53,357 bases of DNA, taken from positions 1 to 53,357 of the forward strand of contig JAMOVA010000033.1 in the NCBI GenBank assembly GCA_027061785.1, read 5' to 3'. The notes beneath the pieces are model-generated. The model searched no databases. It was not told where the DNA came from and saw nothing but the letters and a program-made list of their open reading frames with translations. This document shows positions 24,824 to 32,772 of this stretch, piece by piece. The number at the start of each line of letters is the position of its first letter. The first letter of the stretch is position 1. The stretch comes from Thermoproteota archaeon (GTDB lineage Archaea > Korarchaeota > Korarchaeia > Korarchaeales > Korarchaeaceae). The position numbers and the translations under genes were made by a program.

Positions 24824-25480
24824 ATGGCTTCAGAAAGGTTTGAGCATTACGTTCAAGTGTTGTATAATTCAATTTCACAATGGTTATCCGGAGATTTAGA
24901 TAATGGGATGGAGGTTATTCTGAAGATTATAAGAGAATGTGAGGAGGAAGGTGTCTGTGACGAGCGCGTGGTCTCCGAGCTGCATAGGTTGGTTGAAGCC
25001 CTCGAAGGATATGTCTCAAAACGGTTAACGAAGGATGCCCTTCTCGATGTGTTGAAGGATGAGATCGTCGAGGGTTCCTTAGGGGGCCTCGCTTTGTTGA
25101 TACTTCGCGAGATATGTGACAGGGAGACCATTGAATCTTTGAGGAGTTGGGCTGAGGATCCCAACCCTGAGGTGAGGATGGCATATCTCAAGTGCGCGAC
25201 CAAGCTCTTCGACGAGGGAGAGGTTCCCCTAGAGCTGCTGAGGACGTTCAGGGAGGACCCCTCACCCAAGGTCAGGGAAACTCTCGTAACTTCTCTCTCG
25301 AAGAACGTTTCTAAGGACGATGTCTTCGCCTTCCTAGCGGGGATGCTGAGGGTTGAGAAGAGGAGCTCCATAAGGACGAAAATACTCACAGCCCTCTCGA
25401 GGGTAGAGAGAGGTACTAAGAGTGGGAGGAAAGGTGGCATATTAGGTAGGCTGAAGCGCGCGATGGGTTGGCGGGAGTAA
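24824..25480 (+). CDS. HEAT-like repeat protein, unknown
   Basis: 218 residues, all-helical. The central part carries HEAT-type repeats (WAEDPNPEVRMAYLKCATKL, then FREDPSPKVRETLVTSLSK), with a basic C-terminus (GRKGGILGRLKRAMGWR). Such repeats act as protein-binding scaffolds; no enzyme motif is seen. ATG 24824 lies about 28 nt after TTATAATAA (24792-24800), suggesting a leaderless mRNA; a TTG at 24806 is the alternative. The promoter region is divergent from tes. Confidence 0.65.
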   Translation: MASERFEHYVQVLYNSISQWLSGDLDNGMEVILKIIRECEEEGVCDERVVSELHRLVEALEGYVSKRLTKDALLDVLKDEIVEGSLGGLALLILREICDRETIESLRSWAEDPNPEVRMAYLKCATKLFDEGEVPLELLRTFREDPSPKVRETLVTSLSKNVSKDDVFAFLAGMLRVEKRSSIRTKILTALSRVERGTKSGRKGGILGRLKRAMGWRE

Positions 25481-25520
25481 GAGTTATCTCTTTTCGCGGG
25501 AATCCCAGCGGGGTGGTGAG

Positions 25521-26192
25521 ATGGTCAAGGTCACATTCTTAGGGCACTCAGCCTTCTTGCTGGAGGGCAGTAAGAGGGTGCTCATAGATCCGTGGATAGA
25601 GGGCAATCCTCAGTCCCCCATATCATTGGACCAGTGCAAGGGAGCTGACATCTACGTGGTGACGCACGCTCATGGGGATCACGGTCTCGACGATGCCGTT
25701 AAGCTGGCGAAATCTCACGGAGGGACGATCGTGAGTATATACGAGATCGCATTGGAGGCCGGGAACAGGGGCGTCGAGAAGACCGTGGGGGCTAACATAG
25801 GTGGCTTCTTCGATGTGGATGGGGTGAAGATCGCCCTGACGACCGCCGTCCACAGCAGCCCCATTGGAGCCCCTACCGGGGTCGTGGTGGAGTTAGACGG
25901 TAAGAGGATCTATCACGCTGGTGATACTGGTGTCTTCTACGACATGAAGCTGATAGGAGAGCTGTACAAGCCGGATCTGGCGCTACTGCCCATAGGTGGT
26001 CACTTCGTGATGGGGCCCCTCGAAGCAGCCAAGGCGATCGAGCTCCTTGGGGTGAAGAAGGTGATCCCCATGCACTACGAGACATTCCCGGTCCTCAAGG
26101 GCAGGCCGGAGGAGCTGAAGGAGCTGCTCAGGAAGAAGGGTTTGGACTGCGAAGTGATAGCTCTGAAACCGGGAGAGAGCTATGAGCTCTGA
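25521..26192 (+). CDS. UPF0173 metal-dependent hydrolase (metallo-beta-lactamase fold)
   Basis: 223 residues. The zinc motif THAHGDHGLDD (HxHxDH) is intact, with downstream His/Asp ligands in VHSSPIGAPTG, YHAGDTG and IPMHYETFP. The family is uncharacterised, and UlaG-like lactonases are its nearest known relatives. The ATG follows GGGGTGGTGAG. Its last 11 nt overlap the start of the SpeD-like gene, so the pair is probably co-expressed. A second, altered member is at 36913-37566. Confidence 0.9.
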   Translation: MVKVTFLGHSAFLLEGSKRVLIDPWIEGNPQSPISLDQCKGADIYVVTHAHGDHGLDDAVKLAKSHGGTIVSIYEIALEAGNRGVEKTVGANIGGFFDVDGVKIALTTAVHSSPIGAPTGVVVELDGKRIYHAGDTGVFYDMKLIGELYKPDLALLPIGGHFVMGPLEAAKAIELLGVKKVIPMHYETFPVLKGRPEELKELLRKKGLDCEVIALKPGESYEL

Positions 26193-26550
26193 AGTGAGGC
26201 CTAAGGAGACGCAGGTGATCGCGGAGCTCTACGATGTGGAGGATAGGGAGATACTGGATTCCCCCTCCCTCATGGAGGAGATGCTGAGGAGGTTAGCTGA
26301 GGAGGTCGGAGAGGAGAGCGTACACGTACACGTACACGAGTTCGAGCCGTACGGCGTGAGCGGCTTCCTCATGATGAGGAAGGGTTACGTGGCCATACAC
26401 ACCTGGCCGGAGCACTCCTACGCTACCGTCAATGTGGTAGGGTTCTCAGATGAGACGTGGGCCTGGAATGTGTACAAGGCCTTGGTCAAGCTGTTCAAGC
26501 CCAAGCAGCAGAATGCAGTGGAGGTGAAGAGCGGGTTAGACAGATCTTGA
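26182..26550 (+). CDS. SpeD-like protein lacking the pyruvoyl serine
   Basis: 122 residues that align with SpeD: HEFEPYGVSGF matches the strand before the active site and AIHTWPEHSYATVNV follows it. At the self-processing site the Glu-Ser-His of true SpeD is Lys-Gly-Tyr (RKGYVAIHTWP), so no pyruvoyl group can form, and the proton-donor Cys is Phe (VVGF). The second motif His is kept. It cannot be a pyruvoyl decarboxylase; a regulatory or binding role, perhaps with the intact SpeD at 458-850, is inference. A GTACAC triplet repeat (about 26320-26337) encodes VHVHVH just before the core. Confidence 0.82.
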   Translation: MSSEVRPKETQVIAELYDVEDREILDSPSLMEEMLRRLAEEVGEESVHVHVHEFEPYGVSGFLMMRKGYVAIHTWPEHSYATVNVVGFSDETWAWNVYKALVKLFKPKQQNAVEVKSGLDRS

Positions 26551-26576
26551 TCCCCCATCTACTTTTTTCGCGGGAC

Positions 26577-27944
26577 TTATCCAGACGGACACTCCTCGAC
26601 TTGGACGTTGAAGTCGAGGCCCGCCCTCCCGAGTCTCCTTATAACCCGTCCCAGCAAGTAGTTGCCCCTGAAGCCCTCAATGGTGACTTCATAGAAGTAT
26701 CCGGGTTCGACCCGCCCCAAGGCCACGGGTTTGTACGAGGGGGTTCTGCCCTGAGTTCCCTTGGAGGTGACCTCTGAGGCGAGTACCACCAGATTTCTCC
26801 CCAAAAACCTCTCGTTTCTCCTCTCTTTTATCTTCTCTATCAGTTTCATCGCCTCCTTGCTTCTCCTCTTGATCACGTTCGCGGGAAGCTGGGGTAATGA
26901 GGCGGCCTTCGTCTTGGGCCTGGGCCCGAACCTGCTCAGGTTCACTACATCAGGCTGTATCTCCTCTAAGAGCTTCAATGTTCGATGGAAATCATCCTCC
27001 GTTTCTCCCGGGAATCCAACTATGACGTCGGTGCTTATGGTGGAGTCCTCGTATCGCTCCCTTATGCGTTTCACCAAGGAGATGAACTCCTCCACCGTGT
27101 AGTCCCTGCCCATCAATCTGAGGATCCTGTTTGAGCCGCTCTGAACCGGTAGATGGAAGAATTTGTACACCTTAGGGCTCTCGAATGAGTCGAGCAACCT
27201 GTCAGCTATCCTAAGGGCGGAGCTGGGGGTCATCATCCCTACTCTGATCCTAAACTCCCCCTCAAGCGAGGTGATACCATCCAATAGATCCGGTAGATCG
27301 GTCCCGATGTCCCAACCGTACACTCCGGTGTCCTCCGCGGTCAACCAGATCTCCACCGCTCCCTTGTTCAGGAAGTCCCGGACCCTATTGATCACGCTCT
27401 CCTTGGGGAAGCTCGTCAGTCCCCCCCTGGCCAGCTTGGTTATGCAGTAGGTGCAGGAACCCAAGCAGCCTTCAGCGATGGGAACTATTCCGATTAGATC
27501 CAAGGGGTCCCTCTCATAAGAGGCCTTATCCAGCCTCCTCCACTCCAAGAACTCCCCCTTCTTCCCCTCAAGGGCCAGGAATGCGGCTTCCACAATGCGG
27601 TCTAGGGATCTGGGCGCCACCAAGACCTTGGAGTAGGGCCTGAGCAGCTCGGGCTGGGACTTAGCCATACATCCCGCCGCTACGAGGGGACCGTACTTGG
27701 ATAGCACCCTAGCCCTGTGAAGCATCCTCTGCTCGGTGGGCGTCTTCACATTGCATGTGTTCAGTATGAGGATGTCCGCTTCCTCGGGGCTATCTACCCT
27801 AACCCAGCCCGCTCTCCTGAGTAGGCTCTCCATTATTTGAGAGTCCGATCTGTTCATTGAGCACCCGTGGGTCTCCAGATAGAACCTGAATTCACTCCGA
27901 CCCTGACTCGGTCTCGACCGTAACCCCATCGAGGCTCGCCACAT
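26577..27944 (-). CDS. tRNA methylthiotransferase, archaeal MtaB/CDKAL1 type
   Basis: 455 residues. The N-terminal UPF0004 domain has three cluster cysteines (C28 in ETHGCSMN, C64 in LNTCNVK, C92 in AAGCMAK), the radical SAM motif is C160-x3-C164-x2-C167 (EGCLGSCTYC), and a C-terminal TRAM domain ends the protein. This type adds a methylthio group to t6A37 of ANN-decoding tRNAs. The frame begins inside the preceding DUF211 gene (53-nt overlap); a start at ATG 27929 is possible and neither has an ideal ribosome binding site. Confidence 0.9.
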   Translation of the reverse strand: MWRASMGLRSRPSQGRSEFRFYLETHGCSMNRSDSQIMESLLRRAGWVRVDSPEEADILILNTCNVKTPTEQRMLHRARVLSKYGPLVAAGCMAKSQPELLRPYSKVLVAPRSLDRIVEAAFLALEGKKGEFLEWRRLDKASYERDPLDLIGIVPIAEGCLGSCTYCITKLARGGLTSFPKESVINRVRDFLNKGAVEIWLTAEDTGVYGWDIGTDLPDLLDGITSLEGEFRIRVGMMTPSSALRIADRLLDSFESPKVYKFFHLPVQSGSNRILRLMGRDYTVEEFISLVKRIRERYEDSTISTDVIVGFPGETEDDFHRTLKLLEEIQPDVVNLSRFGPRPKTKAASLPQLPANVIKRRSKEAMKLIEKIKERRNERFLGRNLVVLASEVTSKGTQGRTPSYKPVALGRVEPGYFYEVTIEGFRGNYLLGRVIRRLGRAGLDFNVQVEECPSG

Positions 27945-28206
27945 TCCCCCCGTAGTACCTGATCACCTTCACTATCTCATCGTAGTCCAGGTCGTCTCCT
28001 TCCAAGATTATCTTCAGCCTCTCGATCGTGGAGTCGTAATCCTTCACCTCTATGTCCACCTTCTTGACTCCCTTTAGCTCAGAGAGCCCTTCGGCCATGT
28101 CGACTATGTTCGGGTTGTGTGGCTTCACTACATCCAGTACGAGTCTCCTTACTACAATACGTTTACTTTCACCTTCCTCATCTTCGGAAGGCCGGAAACT
28201 CAGCAA
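27892..28206 (-). CDS. DUF211 family protein
   Basis: 104 residues. IVVRRLVLDVVKPHNPNIVD, a central LKIILEGDDLDYDEI and the closing GGNVASLDGV match the archaeal DUF211/COG1888 family, small ferredoxin-like-fold proteins of unknown function (some crystallised as oligomers). It starts at TTG with GGGGAGGA 9 nt upstream. It overlaps the methylthiotransferase gene downstream, which suggests co-translation. Confidence 0.82.
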   Translation of the reverse strand: MLSFRPSEDEEGESKRIVVRRLVLDVVKPHNPNIVDMAEGLSELKGVKKVDIEVKDYDSTIERLKIILEGDDLDYDEIVKVIRYYGGNVASLDGVTVETESGSE

Positions 28207-28246
28207 TTCTCTATATCCTCCCCAAGCTCAATGGGTCACCGGTTTA

Positions 28247-28609
28247 TTAATTCTTTTCCCTGGAAGCAAGCTCTGTGAATAATAGAGCCAAAATCTTATT
28301 TATAGTTTTCTTTCTTCCGCCTTTAAGCCTAATTAATTTTATTTTATTTTCATATTCTGGGGGAATGGTAATTCTCCTTGAAAATGTAATGTACAGTTTA
28401 ATCCCCCTAGCCACGCAGTAGTCTAGTATCTCCCTTATATCCCTATTCCTGCCCTTAACCGCGCTTCTTGGCTGCCAGACGGCTCCGTATCCCAGATAGT
28501 TCAGTCTCCTCTGAATGGAGAAGTAGAGGTCTCTAGGGACCGTTCTATCGAAGAAGAAGGGGGTCTTATACCTCTTCCTCCTGACACCCCTGCGCTTTCT
28601 CGACCTCAA
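28247..28609 (-). CDS. Basic protein, degenerate Mut7-C/DUF5615 PIN-like
   Basis: 120 residues with a very basic N-terminus (MRSRKRRGVRRKRYKT). The rest has the order of Mut7-C/DUF5615 PIN-like nucleases: FFFDRTVPRDL (DExLP-like), a long helix, GRNRDIREILDYCVARGI (GxxDxEIL-like), LYITFSRR where active members have TRDxDF, then IKLIRL. Most acidic active-site positions are lost. The match is by eye and tentative. TTG start with GGGAGGGAG directly upstream; it overlaps the end of dtdA by 44 nt. The 3' third is more AT-rich than neighbours. Confidence 0.55.
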   Translation of the reverse strand: MRSRKRRGVRRKRYKTPFFFDRTVPRDLYFSIQRRLNYLGYGAVWQPRSAVKGRNRDIREILDYCVARGIKLYITFSRRITIPPEYENKIKLIRLKGGRKKTINKILALLFTELASREKN

Positions 28610-29420
28610 CTCCCTCCCTCAGGAGCTTCTTTACCCTGACCGTCCTCAGCCCGATCTCCCTTAAAGCCGTCTCTATCCTCTCCCGATCCTCCCCCTTCAA
28701 ACCCTTGTTATCGACTATGGCTATTTCAGGCGGTTCCCCGTTCCTCTCGATCGCCTGCCTCACCATGGTGATGTCGACCCAGCTGGCATCCAGCTTCCTC
28801 GCTGTGTGGCCAATCGCATACCTCGTAATGAGCTCCACCCTAGTGAAGTGGTCGTTCACATGCGGACCACCAAAAGCTATTGCTGGGATGTATTTACCCG
28901 TGGTCCAGCTCTCCAGCGCCTCTATAACAGATTCCGCTGCCATCTTTATTCCATTGGGGTCGTTCCAAGCTTCCTCATCACAACCTATCTCCAAGAAGGC
29001 TATGGGCTTTTCGATGGTGGGGCCGTGGTGGGTCGGCTCGAATCCCACGGAATATCCCGTCCCCTCCACCCTCTTGGAGGCGGCCATCAGATACTCCTTC
29101 ATAAGGGAGGGTATCGCTATGCCCAGCTTGAAGGACTCGCCTCCGTACTTAGCCCGACCGAAGTTCCCGGGAACGTGGGCAGTAAGTATGGGTCTGTGAG
29201 GGGTACCGCTATGCCTAGAGAGGACCACTACGTAGTCGAAGTCGGAGACTCCAAGCTCCTCACAACTTTTTATGTAGAGAATCTCCCTCTCGAAGCTGAC
29301 TAACTCTACGCCCTTGTCTCCTAAATCGAATTGCTCTCCCAACCTCTCACTTATCTCGGAGGCCATGTTCCTGCCTGCTGGATCTCTCAGTGAGTAAAGG
29401 AGGGAAATTTTCGTTTTCAT
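28566..29420 (-). CDS. dtdA: D-aminoacyl-tRNA deacylase, archaeal DTD2 type
   Basis: 284 residues. SRHSGTPHRPILTAHVPGNF, GFEPTHHGP, FLEIGCDEEAWND and AFGGPHVNDHFT are the conserved blocks of archaeal/plant DTD2 (GEK1). It hydrolyses D-amino acids from mischarged tRNAs and in plants removes aldehyde-modified aminoacyl-tRNAs. Full length. The ATG lies downstream of a minus-strand TTTAAAAAA-rich element near 29441-29447. Confidence 0.94.
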   Translation of the reverse strand: MKTKISLLYSLRDPAGRNMASEISERLGEQFDLGDKGVELVSFEREILYIKSCEELGVSDFDYVVVLSRHSGTPHRPILTAHVPGNFGRAKYGGESFKLGIAIPSLMKEYLMAASKRVEGTGYSVGFEPTHHGPTIEKPIAFLEIGCDEEAWNDPNGIKMAAESVIEALESWTTGKYIPAIAFGGPHVNDHFTRVELITRYAIGHTARKLDASWVDITMVRQAIERNGEPPEIAIVDNKGLKGEDRERIETALREIGLRTVRVKKLLREGVEVEKAQGCQEEEV

Positions 29421-29471
29421 AGGTTTTAGGCGGAGAAACTCTTTTTTAAATCAACCCAGGATTGGCCACCG

Positions 29472-30038
29472 ATGGACATTCACAGAGCCATAGCCCTGCT
29501 GCTGTCACCGGTGACCATAGCGGCTATCTCGTCTCTAGGAGTCTACGCCATGTACCCGGACCTATTGGGCCTCATAGTGTCCTTCCTGTTGATCGTCATC
29601 TGCCCCGTGGCCAACGTTGTAAAGAAGTCCCTCTCAGGAGAGATGGACATCCTCGTCCCTGATAGGTACGCTAGAGGTCCCTTCTTCGCTCAGGCCATAG
29701 CCTGCTATTCGGTAGCCACTGTGGTGCTTACGTTACTGGGCTCGTGTCCGATGGCCGTCCTCTCTCTATCCTATCTGGCAGTCACCCTAGCAATAGCCGT
29801 GATCAACCACTACGCCACCAAGGTGAGTGTTCACATGGCGGGCCTGGCTGGTCCGGCTGCCTTCTTGATGATCTTAGGAAATTATCCCCTGGGAGCGCTG
29901 CTGATGGCCTTGGTCCCCGTTTTAGCTTGGTCCAGATGGAGATCGGGCTCCCATACCCTAGGTCAGATCCTGCTGGGCGTAGTGGTCTCCGTACTGATAA
30001 CCTCTGCGACCTGCTTAGTGGCTTGGAGCCTCAAGTAG
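29472..30038 (+). CDS. PAP2-like membrane phosphatase, divergent
   Basis: 188 residues with about six hydrophobic segments. DILVPDRYARGPFF, KVSVHMAGLAGP and SRWRSGSHTLGQ take the places of the three PAP2 phosphatase motifs (KxxxxxxRP, PSGH, SRxxxxxHxxxD), but the second lacks PSG and the third ends in Gln instead of Asp. Archaeal PAP2 relatives act on polyprenyl (pyro)phosphates; activity here is uncertain. Coding ends overlap by 24 nt with the convergent TIM-barrel gene. It sits 0.8 kb from the UppP-DedA fusion, a possible shared theme. Confidence 0.7.
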   Translation: MDIHRAIALLLSPVTIAAISSLGVYAMYPDLLGLIVSFLLIVICPVANVVKKSLSGEMDILVPDRYARGPFFAQAIACYSVATVVLTLLGSCPMAVLSLSYLAVTLAIAVINHYATKVSVHMAGLAGPAAFLMILGNYPLGALLMALVPVLAWSRWRSGSHTLGQILLGVVVSVLITSATCLVAWSLK

Positions 30039-30815
30039 GGATGAGAGCTTATCTCTCGATATCTTCAGATAATCCATGTCCGATACGTGGGGCTCCAACG
30101 TCACCGTGCCTCTGTATCCCCAAGACCTGATCTCCTCAGCCACATCGTTCCACGGTATCCTGCCGGCCCCTATCGGGAGGTGGAGGTCTTTGTTGAGGTC
30201 ATTGTCGTGGGCGTGCAGATGCATGATCTGGCTGCCCAGCTTGTTTATGTAAGATCTGAGCTTATCTACACCCCCATTGAGGAAGGCATGCCCGATATCA
30301 AGGGTGACGAACAGCTCGGGAACGTTATCCACCAGATACCTTATATCAGAGGGCGACCTGAAGGCTCCGTGATCCACATTCTCGACCAGTACCTGGACTC
30401 CCTTCTCCTTGGAATATGCAACCAGTTCCCTGAAGCCCACCACATTGAACTCCCTAGCCTTCTCCCTGATGGCGGCCAGCCATCCGGGGGTGAAGGGGTG
30501 AAAGGTCGCGTAGGGGGATTCCAGCGTGGCGGCCATATCTAATACCTTGAAAGCCTCCTTGAGGGCCCCTCTCCTCACCTCTTCGTAGGGATGACCTATC
30601 TCCAAGTACCAAGGGGAGTGTATTAGGTAAAAGGAGTCGTGTGAGCTGATCAGATCGTTAAGCTCTCTTATGCGGTCTAGAATGGTGTCAACCCATGAGT
30701 AGGGCCATTCGATCGTTATCTCCACGTAATCCAAGCCGAGCTCCAAGATGGATTCTATATCGTCCACCAAGTCCTTGTGAGGGTTATTCATTCCTCCATA
30801 GGTGAAGTCGACCAT
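30015..30815 (-). CDS. Sugar phosphate isomerase/epimerase-like TIM barrel
   Basis: 266 residues. Metal-site segments LIHSPWYLEIG, ATFHPFTPGW, VQVLVENVDHG, FVTLDIGHAFLNGG, MHLHAHDND and TVTLEPH are all present, so the Glu/Asp/His/Glu site of xylose-isomerase-like barrels is intact. Substrate unknown. ATG 30815 begins the conserved core and lies 21-26 nt after AAATATTAATA; the frame stays open far upstream (to 31016), but that stretch is antisense to the fusion gene and unlike the family. Confidence 0.85.
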   Translation of the reverse strand: MVDFTYGGMNNPHKDLVDDIESILELGLDYVEITIEWPYSWVDTILDRIRELNDLISSHDSFYLIHSPWYLEIGHPYEEVRRGALKEAFKVLDMAATLESPYATFHPFTPGWLAAIREKAREFNVVGFRELVAYSKEKGVQVLVENVDHGAFRSPSDIRYLVDNVPELFVTLDIGHAFLNGGVDKLRSYINKLGSQIMHLHAHDNDLNKDLHLPIGAGRIPWNDVAEEIRSWGYRGTVTLEPHVSDMDYLKISRDKLSSLLEAPSH

Positions 30816-30830
30816 CGACCCAACGACCAC

Positions 30831-30841
30831 TATTAATATTT
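30831..30841. promoter_or_regulatory. Shared AT-rich promoter element
   Basis: TATTAATATTT is centred near 30836, in the 46-bp gap between two divergent genes: 26 nt from the ATG at 30862 and 21-26 nt from the ATG at 30815. Both mRNAs would be leaderless or nearly so. Confidence 0.45.
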
Positions 30842-30861
30842 GAAACTTAATCATCCTACAT

Positions 30862-32052
30862 ATGCTGGAGTACGCCGCCGGGCTCCTAGAGTGGATACCA
30901 ATATGGCCCCTTCCCTCCGGACACATTGCCGGAATATCTGGAATGTATCTCGCTAGGGAGGGGTTGGAGCCTAAGGCGGCGGCATCTGCCCTGTTGACCT
31001 CCTCACTACTGACCATCCTACTGAGGGGATGGTTGAACTACGTCGATCCCACTATAGGCGGATTGATCGTTGCTGGCCTCTCATTTATCGGACTTTTAGC
31101 TGTGATTTTCCTCAGATGGGGACTACTGGCGGTGGAGGAGGGTCGTGAGCCCGATGCCATGGATGGTTTCGTGTCGGGATTCGCTCAAGGTGTGAGTTCG
31201 ATAGGCTTCGGGGGGAGCGGCCTTTCCCTAGCCCTGCTGACCTCGTCCGGAGTCTCCATCAGGAGAGCCATAGCGATCTCCTCGATCGCTTCTCTCCCAC
31301 CCGTGATAGCTCAGCTGACCACTGAATCTCCCTCCCCGCTTTGGGCGCTTTACCTGTTAGAGGGATTTTTGATCGTCATACTCCTCGGCAAGCTGAATAT
31401 GAGACCGAGCAGTTTCGGCTTTCTCACCTCACTCGCTCTCCTCGGTAATGTGTATCAAATCAGGTTCATAGGGGAACATCTGAGGCATTACCAGGCTGTA
31501 GCAGAGCAGATCTCTTCCTTCGTCAAGAAGTATGGAGCTATAGGTTTGTTCACCGCGATGGTTCTTCAGGCAGTGATCTCTCCAATACCTGCAGATGCCA
31601 TACTAGTCGCTGCAGGGGCCTTGGGCATGAGTCCCATCGAGGTGGGGATCTACGGGGGGATGGGGATAGCAGTCGGCTCGATCATCAACTACTTCATAGC
31701 TAGGGCTGTAGGGAAGAGGATTTTAGAGTACTATATAAGGGAGGATCTGCTGAGGAAGGTCTATCTGTGGTTCGACAGATGGGGTGGCTGGCTTGTTTTC
31801 ATAACGAGGCTGATCCCATTCCTCCCATTGGATGTCACCTCTTACGTGGCCGGAGCTGTTGGGATGAACTTCTTCGTCTTCGTACTGGCGAACGTACTAG
31901 CAATCGTCCCAAGGGCTACATTCTTCGGCCTAGTCGGAGCCAGGCTGGCCGAGGGTGATTGGACCCTACTCGTGATATCCGTGGTGATGCTACTGGCAGG
32001 AGCTTACTTCTTCAGTAAGCAAGTAATCAAGGGCGGAGAGGCGAGTGAGTGA
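30862..32052 (+). CDS. UppP/BacA-like domain fused to DedA-family domain
   Basis: 396 residues, about 11-12 hydrophobic segments. Residues 1-205 show the two-repeat UppP fold: GLLEWIPIWPLPSGHIAGIS (residues 7-26) parallels the GLTEFLPxSSxGH repeat, keeping the second Glu (E10) but not the first, and GFAQGVSSIGFGGSG (106-120) parallels the PGxSRSG repeat without its Arg. Residues about 215-390 are a DedA domain (SPIPADAILVAAGAL; FITRLIPFLPLDVTSYVAGA). UppP dephosphorylates polyprenyl pyrophosphate, and DedA members return polyprenyl phosphate across the membrane. One chain might couple both in lipid-carrier recycling; this is inference. Confidence 0.75.
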   Translation: MLEYAAGLLEWIPIWPLPSGHIAGISGMYLAREGLEPKAAASALLTSSLLTILLRGWLNYVDPTIGGLIVAGLSFIGLLAVIFLRWGLLAVEEGREPDAMDGFVSGFAQGVSSIGFGGSGLSLALLTSSGVSIRRAIAISSIASLPPVIAQLTTESPSPLWALYLLEGFLIVILLGKLNMRPSSFGFLTSLALLGNVYQIRFIGEHLRHYQAVAEQISSFVKKYGAIGLFTAMVLQAVISPIPADAILVAAGALGMSPIEVGIYGGMGIAVGSIINYFIARAVGKRILEYYIREDLLRKVYLWFDRWGGWLVFITRLIPFLPLDVTSYVAGAVGMNFFVFVLANVLAIVPRATFFGLVGARLAEGDWTLLVISVVMLLAGAYFFSKQVIKGGEASE

Positions 32053-32059
32053 GGATACA

Positions 32060-32067
32060 CTATTAAG
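32060..32067 (+). promoter_or_regulatory. TATA box of the tRNA-Arg gene
   Basis: CTATTAAG, with its centre about 26 nt before the tRNA, begins just after the stop of the preceding gene. Confidence 0.6.
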
Positions 32068-32088
32068 CCCGAGGACCCCCATTATTTG

Positions 32089-32163
32089 GGGCCCGTAGCT
32101 CAGCAAGGATAGAGCGGCGGCCTTCGGAGCCGCAGGTCGGGGGTTCGAGTCCCCCCGGGCCCG
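32089..32163 (+). tRNA. tRNA-Arg (anticodon TCG)
   Basis: Acceptor GGGCCCG (32089-32095) pairs with CGGGCCC (32156-32162), discriminator G32163. The anticodon stem is GCGGC/GCCGC around CTTCGGA, anticodon TCG. The T arm is GGGGG-TTCGAGT-CCCCC. No intron, no encoded CCA. It reads CGN codons, which are rare in this AGG-rich genome segment. Confidence 0.97.
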
Positions 32164-32232
32164 TTTCACAGTAGAACAAATCGGTCTCTTGTGAGATAAG
32201 CAATTTCGTTCAGAATAGAGTTATTAACTGGG

Positions 32233-32246
32233 TTAAAAGAAAAGAG
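32233..32246 (-). terminator. T-rich terminator downstream of the histone gene
   Basis: On the minus strand CTCTTTTCTTTTAA lies about 20 nt after the histone stop. Oligo-T tracts on the coding strand terminate archaeal transcription without needing a hairpin. Confidence 0.45.
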
Positions 32247-32264
32247 GGTTAGGGGGAGGCCGGC

Positions 32265-32495
32265 TTACTTCTTCCAGATGGCCTCCACGGCCAGCTCGAT
32301 GTCCCTGTCGGTGACGGTCTTCCTCTTGGCGTGTCTGGCCAGATCGACAGCGTACTTGCCTACCTCGTAAGCGAACTTCTCGAGGTAGTAAGCTAGCCTG
32401 GCCTTGGCGTCGTCGCTGACCCTCTCAGCGCCGGCCTCCTTTATGATCCGGTATACGGGAGCAAGGGGTAGATGCTTGGCAGGCTTCTGAGGCAT
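32265..32495 (-). CDS. Archaeal histone
   Basis: 76 residues, a single histone fold: LPLAPVYRIIKEAGAERVSDDAKARL, a long central helix, then RKTVTDRDIELAV and a short C-terminus AIWKK. It has the usual short archaeal form with no tails. It dimerises and wraps DNA. The ribosome binding site AGGTGAG ends about 3 nt before the ATG and a CTATAAGG box lies near 32519-32527. Confidence 0.96.
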   Translation of the reverse strand: MPQKPAKHLPLAPVYRIIKEAGAERVSDDAKARLAYYLEKFAYEVGKYAVDLARHAKRKTVTDRDIELAVEAIWKK

Positions 32496-32631
32496 ATAGT
32501 CTCACCTCTTGACAAACCCTTATAGGGCCGTATTCAATCAACGGAAGATTAAATATAAGCTTTACTATTTTCTCGGCGAAGAATCGATCGATCAGGGTGA
32601 TTGCCTATATCTCGATAGCCTTATTAGTGGT

Positions 32632-32772
32632 ATGGTAACCCTCGACAATCCAATAAATGATAGAAGGGTTTCTAACGCTCCGAAAGGAAGTAAATTAACT
32701 AGCCTATTTGGATTCATATTATTGGATATATTCATATTACTGCTGGTATTTCTATCTTTTATCATGAAGTAA
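32632..32772 (+). CDS. Possible small tail-anchored membrane protein
   Basis: 46 residues from ATG 32632: a polar N-terminal half (MVTLDNPINDRRVSNAPKGS) and one hydrophobic C-terminal helix (FGFILLDIFILLLVFLSFI). CTATATCT (about 32605-32612) lies 24 nt upstream, as expected for leaderless expression. The region is far more AT-rich than the flanks and no family is recognised, so a chance frame is quite possible. The same frame opens earlier (TTG at 32509), but that part overlaps the histone promoter and looks non-coding. Confidence 0.3.
   Translation: MVTLDNPINDRRVSNAPKGSKLTSLFGFILLDIFILLLVFLSFIMK

Noticed and set aside
30816-31016. N-terminal extension of the TIM-barrel gene at 30015-30815
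   Set aside because: Runs antisense through the fusion gene start and the shared promoter; the family core begins at ATG 30815.
32509-32631. Longer form of the small membrane ORF
   Set aside because: Begins in the histone promoter region and the added residues show no coding character.
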